From an uncultured Saccharospirillaceae bacterium (lineage in GTDB: Bacteria > Pseudomonadota > Gammaproteobacteria > Pseudomonadales > Natronospirillaceae): a stretch of DNA of 43,516 bases. The notes under the pieces are model-generated. The model ran no database searches, had not been told where the DNA came from, and worked only from the letters and a program-made list of their open reading frames with translations. The stretch spans positions 1 through 43,516 of the forward strand of contig CAJXZL010000019.1 in assembly GCA_913063165.1 (NCBI GenBank). Reading direction: 5' to 3'. The translations under genes and the position numbers were made by a program. Shown one piece after another: positions 32,614 to 42,779 of this stretch. Numbering within the stretch: the first letter of the stretch is position 1; every line of letters begins with the position of its first letter.

Positions 32614-33819
32614 ATGACTGTAGAAGCAAACTTAAAAATTTTAGTGGCTGTGACGGGCGGTATAGCGGCTTATAAAAGTGCTGAGTTGGTCCGCTTGTTC
32701 GTCAAAGCCGGTGCCGACGTGCAGGTATTGATGACAGAAGGCGCTCAAGCCTTTGTTACACCACTGACATTCCAAGCCCTGACGGGTAAAGCGGTTCGCA
32801 GCAGTTTGTTAGACCCTGCAGCGGAGCTTGGCATGGGTCATATCGAATTGGCCCGTTGGGCCGATCATATTGTTATCGCACCTGCCACCGCAGATAGCCT
32901 AGCGCGATTGTCGCAAGGCATGGCAAATGATCTTCTCACTACCGTGATATTGGCTTACCAAGGACCCGTGACCATTGCACCAGCTATGAATCAGGCTATG
33001 TGGTCAAATGTCATTACACAGGACAACATCAAACGTTTGTCTGCATTTCATCCGCATTGGTCTTGGGTTGGTCCTGACGCCGGTGAGCAGGCCTGTGGTG
33101 ATGTCGGTCCAGGTAGAATGTCATCACCTGAAGCCATTGCGCATCAGGTATTGGGCGCCGCTACAGACAAGACCCTAACGGGTAAAAGGGTGGTGATCTC
33201 CGCGGGCCCGACCCGTGAACGCCTCGACCCAGTTCGTTACATCAGCAATTTCAGCTCCGGTAAAATGGGATATGCATTGGCCCAAGCTGCGCAGCAGGCG
33301 GGTGCTGATGTGGTGTTGGTGTCTGGACCGGTTGCGCTTCAAGTGCCAAAAGGTGTGCGTCTAGTGTCAGTAGAATCTGCGCAAGACATGCATGATGCCG
33401 TGATGAAAGCGGCGGTTGGCAGTGATCTGTTTATTGCCACTGCAGCAGTGGCTGATTACCGTCCCGAAACCACTGCCGCACAAAAAATGAAAAAATCAGA
33501 CAAAACTTTATCTAGGACAATTGATTTGGTTGAAAACCCCGATATTGTTGCATCTGTTGCTAGATTAACAACGGGCCGGCCTTTCGTCGTGGGCTTTGCT
33601 GCAGAAACGCATGATGCCGTGGCTTATGGCCAGGACAAACGGGTTAAGAAACAGTTGGACATGGTAGTGATTAACGATGTGTCGGTACCTGGGTTGGGTT
33701 TTGGTAGCGACGATAACCAAGTGACTTTGGTGTCTGCTGAGATACAGGAATCCTATGGCCCTGCTGCAAAAATACGGATTGCGCAGTGGTTGATTGAAAA
33801 AATCGCAGACCACCTATAA
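32614..33819 (+). CDS. coaBC: Bifunctional phosphopantothenoylcysteine decarboxylase/synthetase
   Basis: The 401-aa protein fuses CoaC (residues ~1-185) and CoaB (~190-400), two steps of coenzyme A synthesis. CoaC: VTGGIAAYKSAELVRL (FMN site), the active-site His in GMGHIELARWAD, PAMNQAMW and the Cys in ACGDVGPGRM. CoaB: SAGPTRERLDPVRYISNFSS-type nucleotide site, ATAAVADYRP and KMKKSDKT. It begins the coaBC-dut-algC-argB-slmA row, 12 nt before dut. Confidence 0.96.
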   Translation: MTVEANLKILVAVTGGIAAYKSAELVRLFVKAGADVQVLMTEGAQAFVTPLTFQALTGKAVRSSLLDPAAELGMGHIELARWADHIVIAPATADSLARLSQGMANDLLTTVILAYQGPVTIAPAMNQAMWSNVITQDNIKRLSAFHPHWSWVGPDAGEQACGDVGPGRMSSPEAIAHQVLGAATDKTLTGKRVVISAGPTRERLDPVRYISNFSSGKMGYALAQAAQQAGADVVLVSGPVALQVPKGVRLVSVESAQDMHDAVMKAAVGSDLFIATAAVADYRPETTAAQKMKKSDKTLSRTIDLVENPDIVASVARLTTGRPFVVGFAAETHDAVAYGQDKRVKKQLDMVVINDVSVPGLGFGSDDNQVTLVSAEIQESYGPAAKIRIAQWLIEKIADHL

Positions 33820-33831
33820 TAGGAAAACGCT

Positions 33832-34287
33832 GTGGCGAATATTCAAGTTAAGCTATTAGATGAACGTTTAGGTAAAGACATTCCCATGCCGGAATATGCC
33901 ACGGCTGGTTCTGCAGCCATCGATCTGAGAGCCTGTACGGATGCAGACATGACCATTGCACCAGGACAAACCGTTTTGGTGCCGACGGGCATGGCGATTC
34001 ATATTGCGGATCCCGGTCTGGCAGCCATGATCCTGCCCCGTTCGGGTTTGGGACACAAAAATGGCATTGTATTGGGGAATCTGGTGGGTTTGATTGATTC
34101 CGATTATCAGGGGCAGCTGATGGTGAGTTGTTGGAACCGTGGTGACACCCCTTTTGAATTGGAAGTTGGTGCGCGACTGGCCCAACTTATGTTGGTACCC
34201 GTGGTGACTATGGACATGCAGTTTGTAACAGAATTTGACGCCTCTAAGCGGGGGGTCGGTGGATTTGGTTCTACCGGAAAACATTAA
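33832..34287 (+). CDS. dut: Deoxyuridine triphosphate nucleotidohydrolase (dUTPase)
   Basis: The 151-aa trimeric dUTPase hydrolyses dUTP to dUMP, keeping uracil out of DNA. All five motifs are present: [26 protein letters not shown] (catalytic Asp), RLAQLML and the C-terminal [10 protein letters not shown]. It uses a GTG start with AGGAAA 5-6 nt upstream, close behind coaBC. Confidence 0.97.
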   Translation: MANIQVKLLDERLGKDIPMPEYATAGSAAIDLRACTDADMTIAPGQTVLVPTGMAIHIADPGLAAMILPRSGLGHKNGIVLGNLVGLIDSDYQGQLMVSCWNRGDTPFELEVGARLAQLMLVPVVTMDMQFVTEFDASKRGVGGFGSTGKH

Positions 34288-34350
34288 TGTCCGATAACTC
34301 ATATTGGATGTTGTTTTATTAATAACGATAAGCATAAGGGAACTGTCGTG

Positions 34351-36891
34351 ATGAAAGAGAAATCCTCTAAAAATGCGGAGGAGACCGGTAAAATCGGTTT
34401 GCTTCGGTATAGTATAGGAGGTATAGCGGTCAGTGTGTTGGCAATGTTATTGGTTACCTATTGGTTGGTATCCAGCGTCATGACCGGCGCAAATGACAAG
34501 CACCAACGCACCATTTTGGACGTCTATACCCAGCAAGTGACTAACAGCTTCGATCTAACTGTCGAACAGAAGCGACAGCAGGTTGCATCTTTGGCCGCAT
34601 TTACCATGACCATAGAGGCGATGATGCTGCCCGACGAAGCCAGTCGTGAGCGTGCCGCCAATGTCCTAATGAGTCGTGTGGTAGATGCCGTCAACGTTCA
34701 GCTCATTCCAGTGGGCAAGGGTCAGATCAATAATAGCACTGTCCCCCCCATTAACTTTTCAACATTAGACATCATTAACCGCACTGAGCGCGGTGAAATT
34801 GTGCCGATGGAAGTGCTGTTCAACCCTGACAAAAAATACCTACAGATAGCACGTCCAGTGTTTCAGAATGACCGATTGATAGGTACGTTGATCGTGTTTT
34901 TAGATCCGTCATTTTTGTTAAAAACACTCGCTAGCTTGGATGTTAAGGGCAGTAACCTCACGTTGACACAGCAGTACAATGAAGGTATGTCGAAAGCGGT
35001 GTTTACTGTGGGTGCGAAAAACGGCAATGAACCCATCACCCTCAAAACAGCCAACCGGCTTTGGATCGTTGGTTTTCAGCCTTCCGATCAAATAGCCGGT
35101 GCAACGGTAGTGGCAGCGAGCGATATTCTTCAGCCACTCATCATTGCGCTGATTATTGTTATATTGTCGATACTCATGACCAGTATCTTGCTACAAAGGA
35201 CGGTTACCAAAGACGCTGGCGATTTTACGCGATATACAGCCAAACTCTTGATGGGTCAAACGGGTGAATTACCCGACTTTAAGCTGAGTTTGTTCTTGTC
35301 GATGGCCAAGCATCTGGCACGCGTCAAAATTAAAGCGAGGACCAGTTCCGGTCCTGAGGTGGCGCGCCCTTTTAATGAACCTGTAGACCATAGCGACGTG
35401 GAGTCGGTCTCACAGGTTCTTGCGACTCCAAAAGACGATTTTCTTGATATTGATATGATTGGCCGTGATGCTGATATTTTGGGCATTTCTGGTAACGATG
35501 CACAGGGTGAATCTGTTTCAGCGGTATCTGAAGCAATATTCAGAGCGGTGGACATCCAAGGCATTGTAGGGCGAACGCTAGACTCTTCAGTGGCCAAGCA
35601 AATCGGCAAAGCGCTCGGCAGTGAAGCTTATGAGCGTGGTGATCAAACCTTGATTGTGGCGCGAGACGGCCGTGTATCGGGTGCGGATCTGTCATCGGCC
35701 TTCATTGATGGCTTATTGGAAACTGGCCGCGATGTCATTGATATCGGTGCCGTACCCATACCAGTTCTGTATTTTGCGATGCAAGAACTTGGCGTGAGTT
35801 CGGGTGTCATGGTGACAGCAAGCCACATGCCTGCCAACGTCAATGGCTTTCGTATTATATTGGGCGGGCGAGATCTGCCTGCCAAGCAAATCAAAGGCCT
35901 CTACCACCGCATCAATAACGAGAACTTCTTGTCAGGCGAAGGCCGAATCCAAAAACAAGATGTCAGAGCTAAGTACATTAAACGGATATTGAAAGCGGTT
36001 GATGTGCCACGCAAACTAAAGGTGGTTGTTGATGGTGGACATGGTATTGCAGGCGGCTTAGCGGTCGAGCTGTTAACCGCGCTGGGTTGTGACGTCGAAC
36101 CCTTGCACTGTGAGGTCGATGGTCGGTTCCCAGCACACCTGCCGGATCCAAGTAAGCCAGACAATTTACGAGACCTCATAGCGGCAGTGACAAACAAACA
36201 AGCTGATCTGGGCATCGCATTCGATGGTGATGGCGATCGTATTGGCCTTGTCACCAATTCTGGGCGCATCATCTGGCCAGATAAGCTCTTGTTGCTGTTT
36301 GCAAAGGATTTGTTAACCCGCAGCAAGAGCGCGACCATTGTGTATGACGTCAATTGTAGTCGGCGTCTACAGGGTCTTATCATCGGTTTTGGCGGCAAGC
36401 CAGTCATGTGCGCGACCGGCCGAGAAAGCTTGGTGAAGAGCCTCAAAGAATCGGGCGCCCTATTAGCCGGCAATCAGGCAGGTAATATTTTCTTTTCTGA
36501 AAAATGGCTGGGTTTTGATGACGCCTTGTTTGCTATGGTGGCATTGCTAGAAATATTGGCAAGAGACACGCAGTCGGTCGATGTGCTGTTCGAACACTTC
36601 CCTGATGATTTATCAACCCCTGAATTTATGGTTGATGTTGATCCAGATAAAAAGGTCTCTGTGCTAGATGCGGTCGTTGCTAATGCCACCTTTTCTGGCG
36701 GTGTGGTGACGAAGGTTGACGGTTTGCGCGTCGACTTTAATGATGGCTGGGGTTTGGTGAGATTACGCAAAACCCGTAATCAGCTAGCGTTTCGGTTTGA
36801 AGCAGACAATCAGGCAGCTATGTCGCGCATTCAAGAAGCGATCAAAGGCGCCGTCATGGCACAGGATGGATCATTAGAATTCCCGTTCTAG
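34351..36891 (+). CDS. algC: AlgC-locus phosphohexomutase-like protein with membrane sensor half; probable pseudoenzyme
   Basis: The 846-aa protein has membrane helices at ~20-43 and ~258-282 around a ~210-aa periplasmic region, then an alpha-D-phosphohexomutase half from ~385. The length matches the long AlgC form of Pseudomonas, and the gene lies in the normal algC place between dut and argB. The metal loop DGDGDR (~625-630) and phosphoserine loop Ser (TASHMP, S491) remain. Other active-site residues are changed relative to P. aeruginosa AlgC: AYDIRG to AVDIQG (~399-404), SHNP to SHMP, DVKC to DVNC, TGH to TGR, GEMSGH to GNQAGN (~707-712) and RASNTTP to RLRKTRN (~804-810). Mutase activity is therefore doubtful. 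AAGGGA precedes ATG 34351 by 9 nt; GTG 34348 is an alternative. Confidence 0.9.
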   Translation: MKEKSSKNAEETGKIGLLRYSIGGIAVSVLAMLLVTYWLVSSVMTGANDKHQRTILDVYTQQVTNSFDLTVEQKRQQVASLAAFTMTIEAMMLPDEASRERAANVLMSRVVDAVNVQLIPVGKGQINNSTVPPINFSTLDIINRTERGEIVPMEVLFNPDKKYLQIARPVFQNDRLIGTLIVFLDPSFLLKTLASLDVKGSNLTLTQQYNEGMSKAVFTVGAKNGNEPITLKTANRLWIVGFQPSDQIAGATVVAASDILQPLIIALIIVILSILMTSILLQRTVTKDAGDFTRYTAKLLMGQTGELPDFKLSLFLSMAKHLARVKIKARTSSGPEVARPFNEPVDHSDVESVSQVLATPKDDFLDIDMIGRDADILGISGNDAQGESVSAVSEAIFRAVDIQGIVGRTLDSSVAKQIGKALGSEAYERGDQTLIVARDGRVSGADLSSAFIDGLLETGRDVIDIGAVPIPVLYFAMQELGVSSGVMVTASHMPANVNGFRIILGGRDLPAKQIKGLYHRINNENFLSGEGRIQKQDVRAKYIKRILKAVDVPRKLKVVVDGGHGIAGGLAVELLTALGCDVEPLHCEVDGRFPAHLPDPSKPDNLRDLIAAVTNKQADLGIAFDGDGDRIGLVTNSGRIIWPDKLLLLFAKDLLTRSKSATIVYDVNCSRRLQGLIIGFGGKPVMCATGRESLVKSLKESGALLAGNQAGNIFFSEKWLGFDDALFAMVALLEILARDTQSVDVLFEHFPDDLSTPEFMVDVDPDKKVSVLDAVVANATFSGGVVTKVDGLRVDFNDGWGLVRLRKTRNQLAFRFEADNQAAMSRIQEAIKGAVMAQDGSLEFPF

Positions 36892-36928
36892 GCGACTAGG
36901 TAAGCGGGTGGGTGCCATCGGCAATAAT

Positions 36929-36958
36929 AAAAGGTCTGCCGCAGCGGCAGGCCTTTTT
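36929..36958 (+). terminator. Rho-independent terminator after algC
   Basis: AAAAGGTCTGCCG pairs with CGGCAGGCCTTTT (one T-G wobble) around loop CAG, ending in T residues. It separates algC from argB, although the order is conserved. Confidence 0.88.
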
Positions 36959-36974
36959 GTTTAAAGGGGTTTAG

Positions 36975-37883
<909 letters not shown>

Positions 37884-37886
37884 ATA

Positions 37887-38480
37887 ATGCGAAAACCCAG
37901 TGAACGCAAGCAAAGTATTTTAGAAGCCTTAACCCACATGCTAGAGACACAGCCCGGTAGTCGCATTACTACCGCCAAGCTCGCAGTAGAGGTCGGTGTT
38001 TCTGAGGCAGCGCTGTACCGTCATTTTCCGTCCAAAGCCAAAATGTATGAAGGGCTTATCGATTTCATTGAAGAATCGATATTCAGTCGGGTCAATAGAA
38101 TCTTAGAAGAAGAAAAAAGCACGACACGGCGATGCGAGCTGCTCATGACCATGTTGTTGGCGTTTGCCGAACGCAATCCAGGCTTGTGCCGCATTTTAAC
38201 GGGTGAAGCCTTGGCCGGAGAAACAGACTATTTGCGGGTTCGTGTGTTTCAGTTTTTTGATCGCATCGAAGCACAGTTAAAGCAAATCCTAAGGGAGTCT
38301 GATGTACGCAAAGATATTCGCGTCGTCGTCGATATGGGCGTGGCCGCCAACCTAATTTTGTCGGTGGCAGATGGTAAAATTGCCCAATACGTCCGATCGG
38401 ATTTTCGTGTGAAGCCGACACAGGGTTGGAACTTGCAATGGGACAGTGTGCGCTATGGATTGTTTGAAGCGATCAACTAA
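37887..38480 (+). CDS. slmA: Nucleoid occlusion factor SlmA
   Basis: The 197-aa TetR-type protein starts KPSERKQSILEAL and has the helix-turn-helix TTAKLAVEVGVSEAALYRHF (~28-47). FCRILTGEAL-like CRILTGEALAGE and the basic ERNPGLCR segment match SlmA. SlmA binds specific chromosomal sites and blocks FtsZ assembly over the nucleoid. There is no clear ribosome-binding site; the start lies 3 nt after argB, so translation is probably coupled. Its stop overlaps the convergent VTT gene by 4 nt. Confidence 0.95.
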   Translation: MRKPSERKQSILEALTHMLETQPGSRITTAKLAVEVGVSEAALYRHFPSKAKMYEGLIDFIEESIFSRVNRILEEEKSTTRRCELLMTMLLAFAERNPGLCRILTGEALAGETDYLRVRVFQFFDRIEAQLKQILRESDVRKDIRVVVDMGVAANLILSVADGKIAQYVRSDFRVKPTQGWNLQWDSVRYGLFEAIN

Positions 38481-39172
38481 TGGGATTGTCGGTATCGGTT
38501 TACAAGGCTGACCAGTTTTTTGGTCAGCAGCGGTAACACACCCAGCAGGGCCAAAGAGAGCAACAGCGGTATCGACAGAATGTCAGACAGTGCATTTAAT
38601 TTGGCTAGCTGCGTGCCGGCATTAACATAGAGTGCCGTGCCTGCGAACATGCCAACGAAACTGACCCAGAAAAAAGTCCAGACCCGAATCGGTGTCAATG
38701 CCATGGCCACATTGATTAAGAAGAAGGGAAACAATGGCACCAAACGAAGGGTGATCAAATAGTAAGCCCCATCTTTTTCAACCCCTGCATTGATTGCATT
38801 GAGTCGGTCGCCAAGCAACTTACTGATAAAGTCCTTCAGTAGGTATCGTGAAAACAGAAAAGCCAGGGTTGCTCCTAACGACGCAGCGGTTAGGGCTAAT
38901 GCGGTGCCCTGTACCACACCAAAAAGTGCGCCACTTGCTACGGTCATAAATGCTGCGCCGGGAATGCTCAGTGCCGTCATGGCCACATAGAGCGCAAAAA
39001 AGAGCAGTTGGCTGGTAACGGGGTCGGCGGCGATTGCATCTGCGAGCCCTTGCTGATTGGTCTTAAGCCAGTCTAGATTCACAAACGCCAGTTGATCGCT
39101 GCTAATAATGACTGCCACCAGGGTGGCGATGGCAGTTGCGATAAGTATTTTTTTGACAGGTATGCGGGTCAT
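38477..39172 (-). CDS. TVP38/TMEM64 (VTT/DedA-type) membrane protein
   Basis: The 231-aa protein has a first helix at ~8-27 and the VTT core: SIPGAAFMTVASGALFG (~70-86), then LGATLAFLFSRYLLKD (G-x-x-x-x-F-x-x-x-R) and LRLVPLFPFFLINVAMALT (~133-151). These motifs define the family, whose members are implicated in lipid flipping or membrane homeostasis. ATG 39172 is chosen at the start of family homology; the frame is open to 39241. It follows the DUF4124 gene by 84 nt, so pyrE-DUF4124-VTT may form an operon. Confidence 0.85.
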   Translation of the reverse strand: MTRIPVKKILIATAIATLVAVIISSDQLAFVNLDWLKTNQQGLADAIAADPVTSQLLFFALYVAMTALSIPGAAFMTVASGALFGVVQGTALALTAASLGATLAFLFSRYLLKDFISKLLGDRLNAINAGVEKDGAYYLITLRLVPLFPFFLINVAMALTPIRVWTFFWVSFVGMFAGTALYVNAGTQLAKLNALSDILSIPLLLSLALLGVLPLLTKKLVSLVNRYRQSH

Positions 39173-39256
39173 TGTCTGCCCATTCTCGTTAAGGATTAAC
39201 ACAGTATGGTGGATACAGGGGGGTGCACCCAGGCAACACAAGTCCCTTATAGTGCT

Positions 39257-39919
39257 TTACTCTCGTAGTAAAAAGGCCGGTATACGCATATCGCGTGCTT
39301 TTAACACCTCAACGGTCGATTTCGCGGTGATACCGGATATTTCAGCGACACGGATTTTATCCAACTCAAACATCTGTATGTCTGCATCGATGCGGTCGTG
39401 AATCGCCTGAATATCCGCTTTGCGGCCTTCAATATCTGCTTGAACCTCATGTATTTGGTCCATCAACTCAGGCGTCACTGTTTTTCCAGAACGCTCAACG
39501 TTGGCAGCGGTACTTTGCAAGTCACTGAGCTCGCCTTTTTTGGCCGATAATTGGCCGTTAGTCAGGCTAATTTCAACATAAAGACGGTTGACCCAAGCAA
39601 TCATGGCCTGGTCTACATCGTCAGGGGTCCGGTATAGTCTGCGCAGTTCTGCATCACGCGCCGCTTGATCTGCTGCGCGTTGCTGCTCAAGTCGCAGTGC
39701 AGCCTTTTCTTCTTCATTGAGTGCCCGAGGAACCACTTTGAGTACTTCACCACGCTCATTGAGTATGCTGTAGCCCTTTGGAACAAATTGCGGGGGAATT
39801 GTGCGATCGAGAACCGTGATGCCTTCATTATTAACGTAGCGATACAGGTTGGCAGCCCAAGCAGAGGTGGCAATAAGGCTAGCAGCCATCAAAAGAGTCA
39901 GTGTCGTTATGCGGTTCAT
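39257..39919 (-). CDS. Exported DUF4124-domain coiled-coil protein
   Basis: The 220-aa protein has a clear signal peptide (LTLLMAASLIATSAWA, cut before ~24) and then LYRYVNNEGITVLDRTIPP, the DUF4124 pattern (Y-R/K-Y-x-D/N-x-x-G). From ~70 it is a charged, helical coiled coil to the end (ALNEEEKAALRLEQQRAAD and AEIEGRK-like stretches). It is probably periplasmic; function unknown. The ATG is at 39919, following GAGAA; the preceding TTG is not needed. pyrE is 71 nt upstream. Confidence 0.85.
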   Translation of the reverse strand: MNRITTLTLLMAASLIATSAWAANLYRYVNNEGITVLDRTIPPQFVPKGYSILNERGEVLKVVPRALNEEEKAALRLEQQRAADQAARDAELRRLYRTPDDVDQAMIAWVNRLYVEISLTNGQLSAKKGELSDLQSTAANVERSGKTVTPELMDQIHEVQADIEGRKADIQAIHDRIDADIQMFELDKIRVAEISGITAKSTVEVLKARDMRIPAFLLRE

Positions 39920-39990
39920 CAATTCTCATTACCTATTGGTCGTTTGCTATATAAGCCGTCTGCAGTTTACCCTAACCTGTGGGAATATGG

Positions 39991-40647
39991 CTAGGGTGTC
40001 GTGGTGATGCCAAAGTCATCCCGATATTGTGCGATGGCTGCGGCATGCTTCTGCAGTGATACGTCATCTTTAATATAAGCGAGTAAATCGGTCAGTGTAA
40101 TGATGCTGATCACAGGCAGGCCATACTGTTGCTCCAATTCCTGAATAGCAGACAGCTCGCCTTGGCCTTTTTCTTGTCGATCTAGCGCAACCAACACGGC
40201 TGAAATGTGAGCATCTGGCGTCTGTTCAAACAGGGTGATAACTTCTCTGATGGCCGTGCCAGCAGTAATCACATCATCAATAATAACCGTTTTTTCACCC
40301 AGCGCCGCACCCACTAACTGACCACCTTCTCCATGGGTTTTGGCTTCTTTTCGATTAAATACCCAAGGGACATTGATATCAAAATCTCGATACAGAGAAA
40401 TGGCGGTTGCGGCCACTAAGGGGATGCCTTTATATGCAGGTCCGAAGAGGACGTCGACGGGCTGCTGTGAGCCCATTAATGCTTTGGCATAGAAGGTGCC
40501 GAGTAGGCTGAGTGCCTCACCCGTTTTAAAAAGACCAGCATTATAAAAGTAAGGGCTAACACGACCCGATTTAAGCGTATAGCTGCCAAATTTTAGAACG
40601 CCTTGATCAAGTGCAAATTGAATGAACTCACGTTGATAATTCTGCAT
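39991..40647 (-). CDS. pyrE: Orotate phosphoribosyltransferase
   Basis: The 218-aa product makes OMP from orotate and [19 protein letters not shown] and [10 protein letters not shown] are substrate-site motifs; the PRPP motif is [12 protein letters not shown] (~121-132), and the catalytic-loop Lys is in [13 protein letters not shown]. Start is at 40647 ([10 protein letters not shown]). It is divergent from crc, as in Pseudomonas. Confidence 0.96.
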   Translation of the reverse strand: MQNYQREFIQFALDQGVLKFGSYTLKSGRVSPYFYNAGLFKTGEALSLLGTFYAKALMGSQQPVDVLFGPAYKGIPLVAATAISLYRDFDINVPWVFNRKEAKTHGEGGQLVGAALGEKTVIIDDVITAGTAIREVITLFEQTPDAHISAVLVALDRQEKGQGELSAIQELEQQYGLPVISIITLTDLLAYIKDDVSLQKHAAAIAQYRDDFGITTTP

Positions 40648-40868
40648 GTCTGGTACTTTTCCTGTAGCCGCGATGTGTTATTGGTGGATCTGGCAATTAT
40701 ACCTGACTGTCTTATAAAAAAACCATGTGAAAGGAATTCGTACAAAAAGCACCGTTAATGGTCAAATTAGGGTAAAATTTTCTGAAATCGAAGCATGCAT
40801 CCTCCTCATAATGACAATAACAACTGGATTGTGTGCTTGTATTCCTGTGCAGATGTTGGAAGGAAAAA

Positions 40869-41627
40869 ATGAAAGTCGTTTCAGTAAACCTAAATGGTAT
40901 GGCTAATGCTGTGGAGCGAGGCTTCGTGGATTGGCTAATAACGACGGATGCAGACGTAGTCTGCGTGCAGAATTTGCGTGCCAAAGAGTATCAACTTCCC
41001 AGTGTCTGTCTCGATGTTCCCGGATTTGAAGCATTTTTTGCAGATGCCGAAGCTGATGACTTTGGCGGTGTGGGGATTTATTGTCGTCAAATGCCCAAAG
41101 CCATTATTCGTGGTTTGGGATTTCCGCAATGTGATATCGAAGGTCGGTTTATACAAGCCGACTTTGAGATGTTTAGTGTCGGATCGTTTTTATTTCCCTA
41201 TGCAGATGATGAAGACAGTCAAAACGCAAAGTTTGCATTCATGGAGCAATTCCAGTCGCATTTGAAGAAAACCCGCCGAAAACGCCGTGACTTCATTTTT
41301 TGTGGCACGACCCACATTGCCCACCGGACTATCGATTTGGGTAATTGGGCGCAGCACCAAAGGGAATCAGGATTTTTACCAGAAGAACGGGCGTGGATGG
41401 ATCAAGTATTGGGACCTATTCAATTTGTAGATGCCTTTAGAAAGCTGAATAAGCAAGAGTTACAGCATACCTGGTGGCCCTTTGACGAAGCACAACGATT
41501 CGGTACACGTATTGATTACCAGTTAATTACCCCGAATTTAGCACCTTATGTTGATAGCGTGCGTATCATCACCGAACCCAGATTTTCACCGCATTGTATG
41601 CTTGAAATAGAGTACGGGTTGGAATAG
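40869..41627 (+). CDS. crc: Catabolite repression control protein Crc
   Basis: The 252-aa protein has the exonuclease III/EEP fold but degenerate catalytic positions: VCVQNLRA has Asn35 where ExoIII has the metal-binding Glu, FIFCGTTHIA replaces GDFN, and RFSPHCML replaces SDH. This matches Crc, which has no nuclease activity and works with Hfq to repress translation of catabolic mRNAs. RRKRRDFIFCG, LPEERAWMDQVLG and RFGTRIDYQLITP match Crc segments, and the pyrE neighbour supports it. AAGGA lies 4-5 nt before ATG 40869. Confidence 0.88.
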   Translation: MKVVSVNLNGMANAVERGFVDWLITTDADVVCVQNLRAKEYQLPSVCLDVPGFEAFFADAEADDFGGVGIYCRQMPKAIIRGLGFPQCDIEGRFIQADFEMFSVGSFLFPYADDEDSQNAKFAFMEQFQSHLKKTRRKRRDFIFCGTTHIAHRTIDLGNWAQHQRESGFLPEERAWMDQVLGPIQFVDAFRKLNKQELQHTWWPFDEAQRFGTRIDYQLITPNLAPYVDSVRIITEPRFSPHCMLEIEYGLE

Positions 41628-41684
41628 CCCGCATGACAGACTCCGGCCGTTTTTTGTAAGATTCCATAAGGATAGATAGGCTTC

Positions 41685-42767
41685 ATGAAATATTTTGGAC
41701 TGAATCGTTTTCAACACAGTACCGACAGTAAAGTCGGCTTGCTGCTTATTAATTTGGGTAGTCCCAGTGCACTGACCAACCGAGCTGTGCGGCGGTACCT
41801 GAAAGAGTTTTTATCCGATCCCCGTGTGGTTGAAATCCCCCGCTTGGTCTGGATGATTATTCTCCACGGCATTATTTTGCGCATACGGCCTGGCCGCTCG
41901 AAAGAAAAGTATGCACAGATTTGGACAGATAATGGATCACCACTGCTGGTCCACTCGCAACACCAAGCTGACAAAATGTCTAAGAAAGTGGCCACAATCT
42001 ATGGTGATCAGGTTGTTGTGCGCCATGCCATGCGATATGGCGAACCACACTTGGAAACCACGCTAAAAAACATGCAGTTGGAAGGCGTCCGTGATTTGGT
42101 GGTTCTGCCTTTGTATCCGCAATATTCAGGCTCTACTGCAGGGTCCGTTTTTGATGAAGTTGCCCGGGTGTTTCAGTCGTTTAGATGGGTACCCAACCTT
42201 CAATTTATTGGAAGTTACCATGATAACCCGGTCTTTATTGATGCCTGTGTCGCGCGGATTCGTCGCCATTGGGAAACGGCACCTAAACCTGAGCGCCTGA
42301 TGTTATCGTTTCATGGCACGCCAAAAAAATTCCTGATCGATGGTGACCCATATTATTGTCAGTGCTTGGCAACGAGTCGGCTGATAGCAACCCAGCTAGA
42401 AGCAGATGGTGTTGAAGTCGTGACTACCTTCCAGTCCCGATTTGGCAAAGCAGAATGGCTGCAGCCCTATACAGACAAAACCCTAGAATCTTTGGCCCAT
42501 GATGGCATTAAGGATGTTCAGATATTTTGCCCCGGATTTGCAGCTGATTGTTTAGAAACACTTGAAGAAATTGCCATGGAGAATAAGGACGTCTTCCTAG
42601 ATGCCGGCGGACAAACTTTTGGCTTTATCTCGTCTCTTAATGCTGAAGATGCCCATATTGACGCATTGTTAGACGTCGTGACTCCCTACCTACAGCAGCT
42701 TAGACCACGGCCAGATACACAGGCTCGTCATGAACGCGCGCACGCTGCAGGGTATCGCCAAGCTTAA
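41685..42767 (+). CDS. hemH: Ferrochelatase
   Basis: The 360-aa product inserts Fe2+ into protoporphyrin IX, the last haem step. Key residues are visible: LLINLGSPSAL at the N-terminus, LPLYPQYSGSTAGS, the catalytic His in LSFHGTPKKF, TFQSRFGKAEWLQPYT and the Glu-rich CPGFAADCLETLEEI. It is somewhat longer than E. coli HemH at the C-terminus, ending in a charged tail. crc ends 57 nt upstream and the TauE-type gene starts 12 nt downstream. Confidence 0.96.
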   Translation: MKYFGLNRFQHSTDSKVGLLLINLGSPSALTNRAVRRYLKEFLSDPRVVEIPRLVWMIILHGIILRIRPGRSKEKYAQIWTDNGSPLLVHSQHQADKMSKKVATIYGDQVVVRHAMRYGEPHLETTLKNMQLEGVRDLVVLPLYPQYSGSTAGSVFDEVARVFQSFRWVPNLQFIGSYHDNPVFIDACVARIRRHWETAPKPERLMLSFHGTPKKFLIDGDPYYCQCLATSRLIATQLEADGVEVVTTFQSRFGKAEWLQPYTDKTLESLAHDGIKDVQIFCPGFAADCLETLEEIAMENKDVFLDAGGQTFGFISSLNAEDAHIDALLDVVTPYLQQLRPRPDTQARHERAHAAGYRQA

Positions 42768-42779
42768 AGTTGAGCATAA

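Noticed and set aside
35901-36473. Minus-strand 190-codon frame inside the AlgC-like gene
   Set aside because: Ser/Pro/Arg-rich antisense shadow of a conserved coding region.
39960-39997. Terminator after pyrE (CCCTAACC / GGCTAGGG arms)
   Set aside because: One mismatch, overlap with the pyrE stop and no T-run on the minus strand.
40869-41627. Active exodeoxyribonuclease III (xthA)
   Set aside because: The metal-binding and catalytic motifs are replaced, and the pyrE neighbour matches crc.
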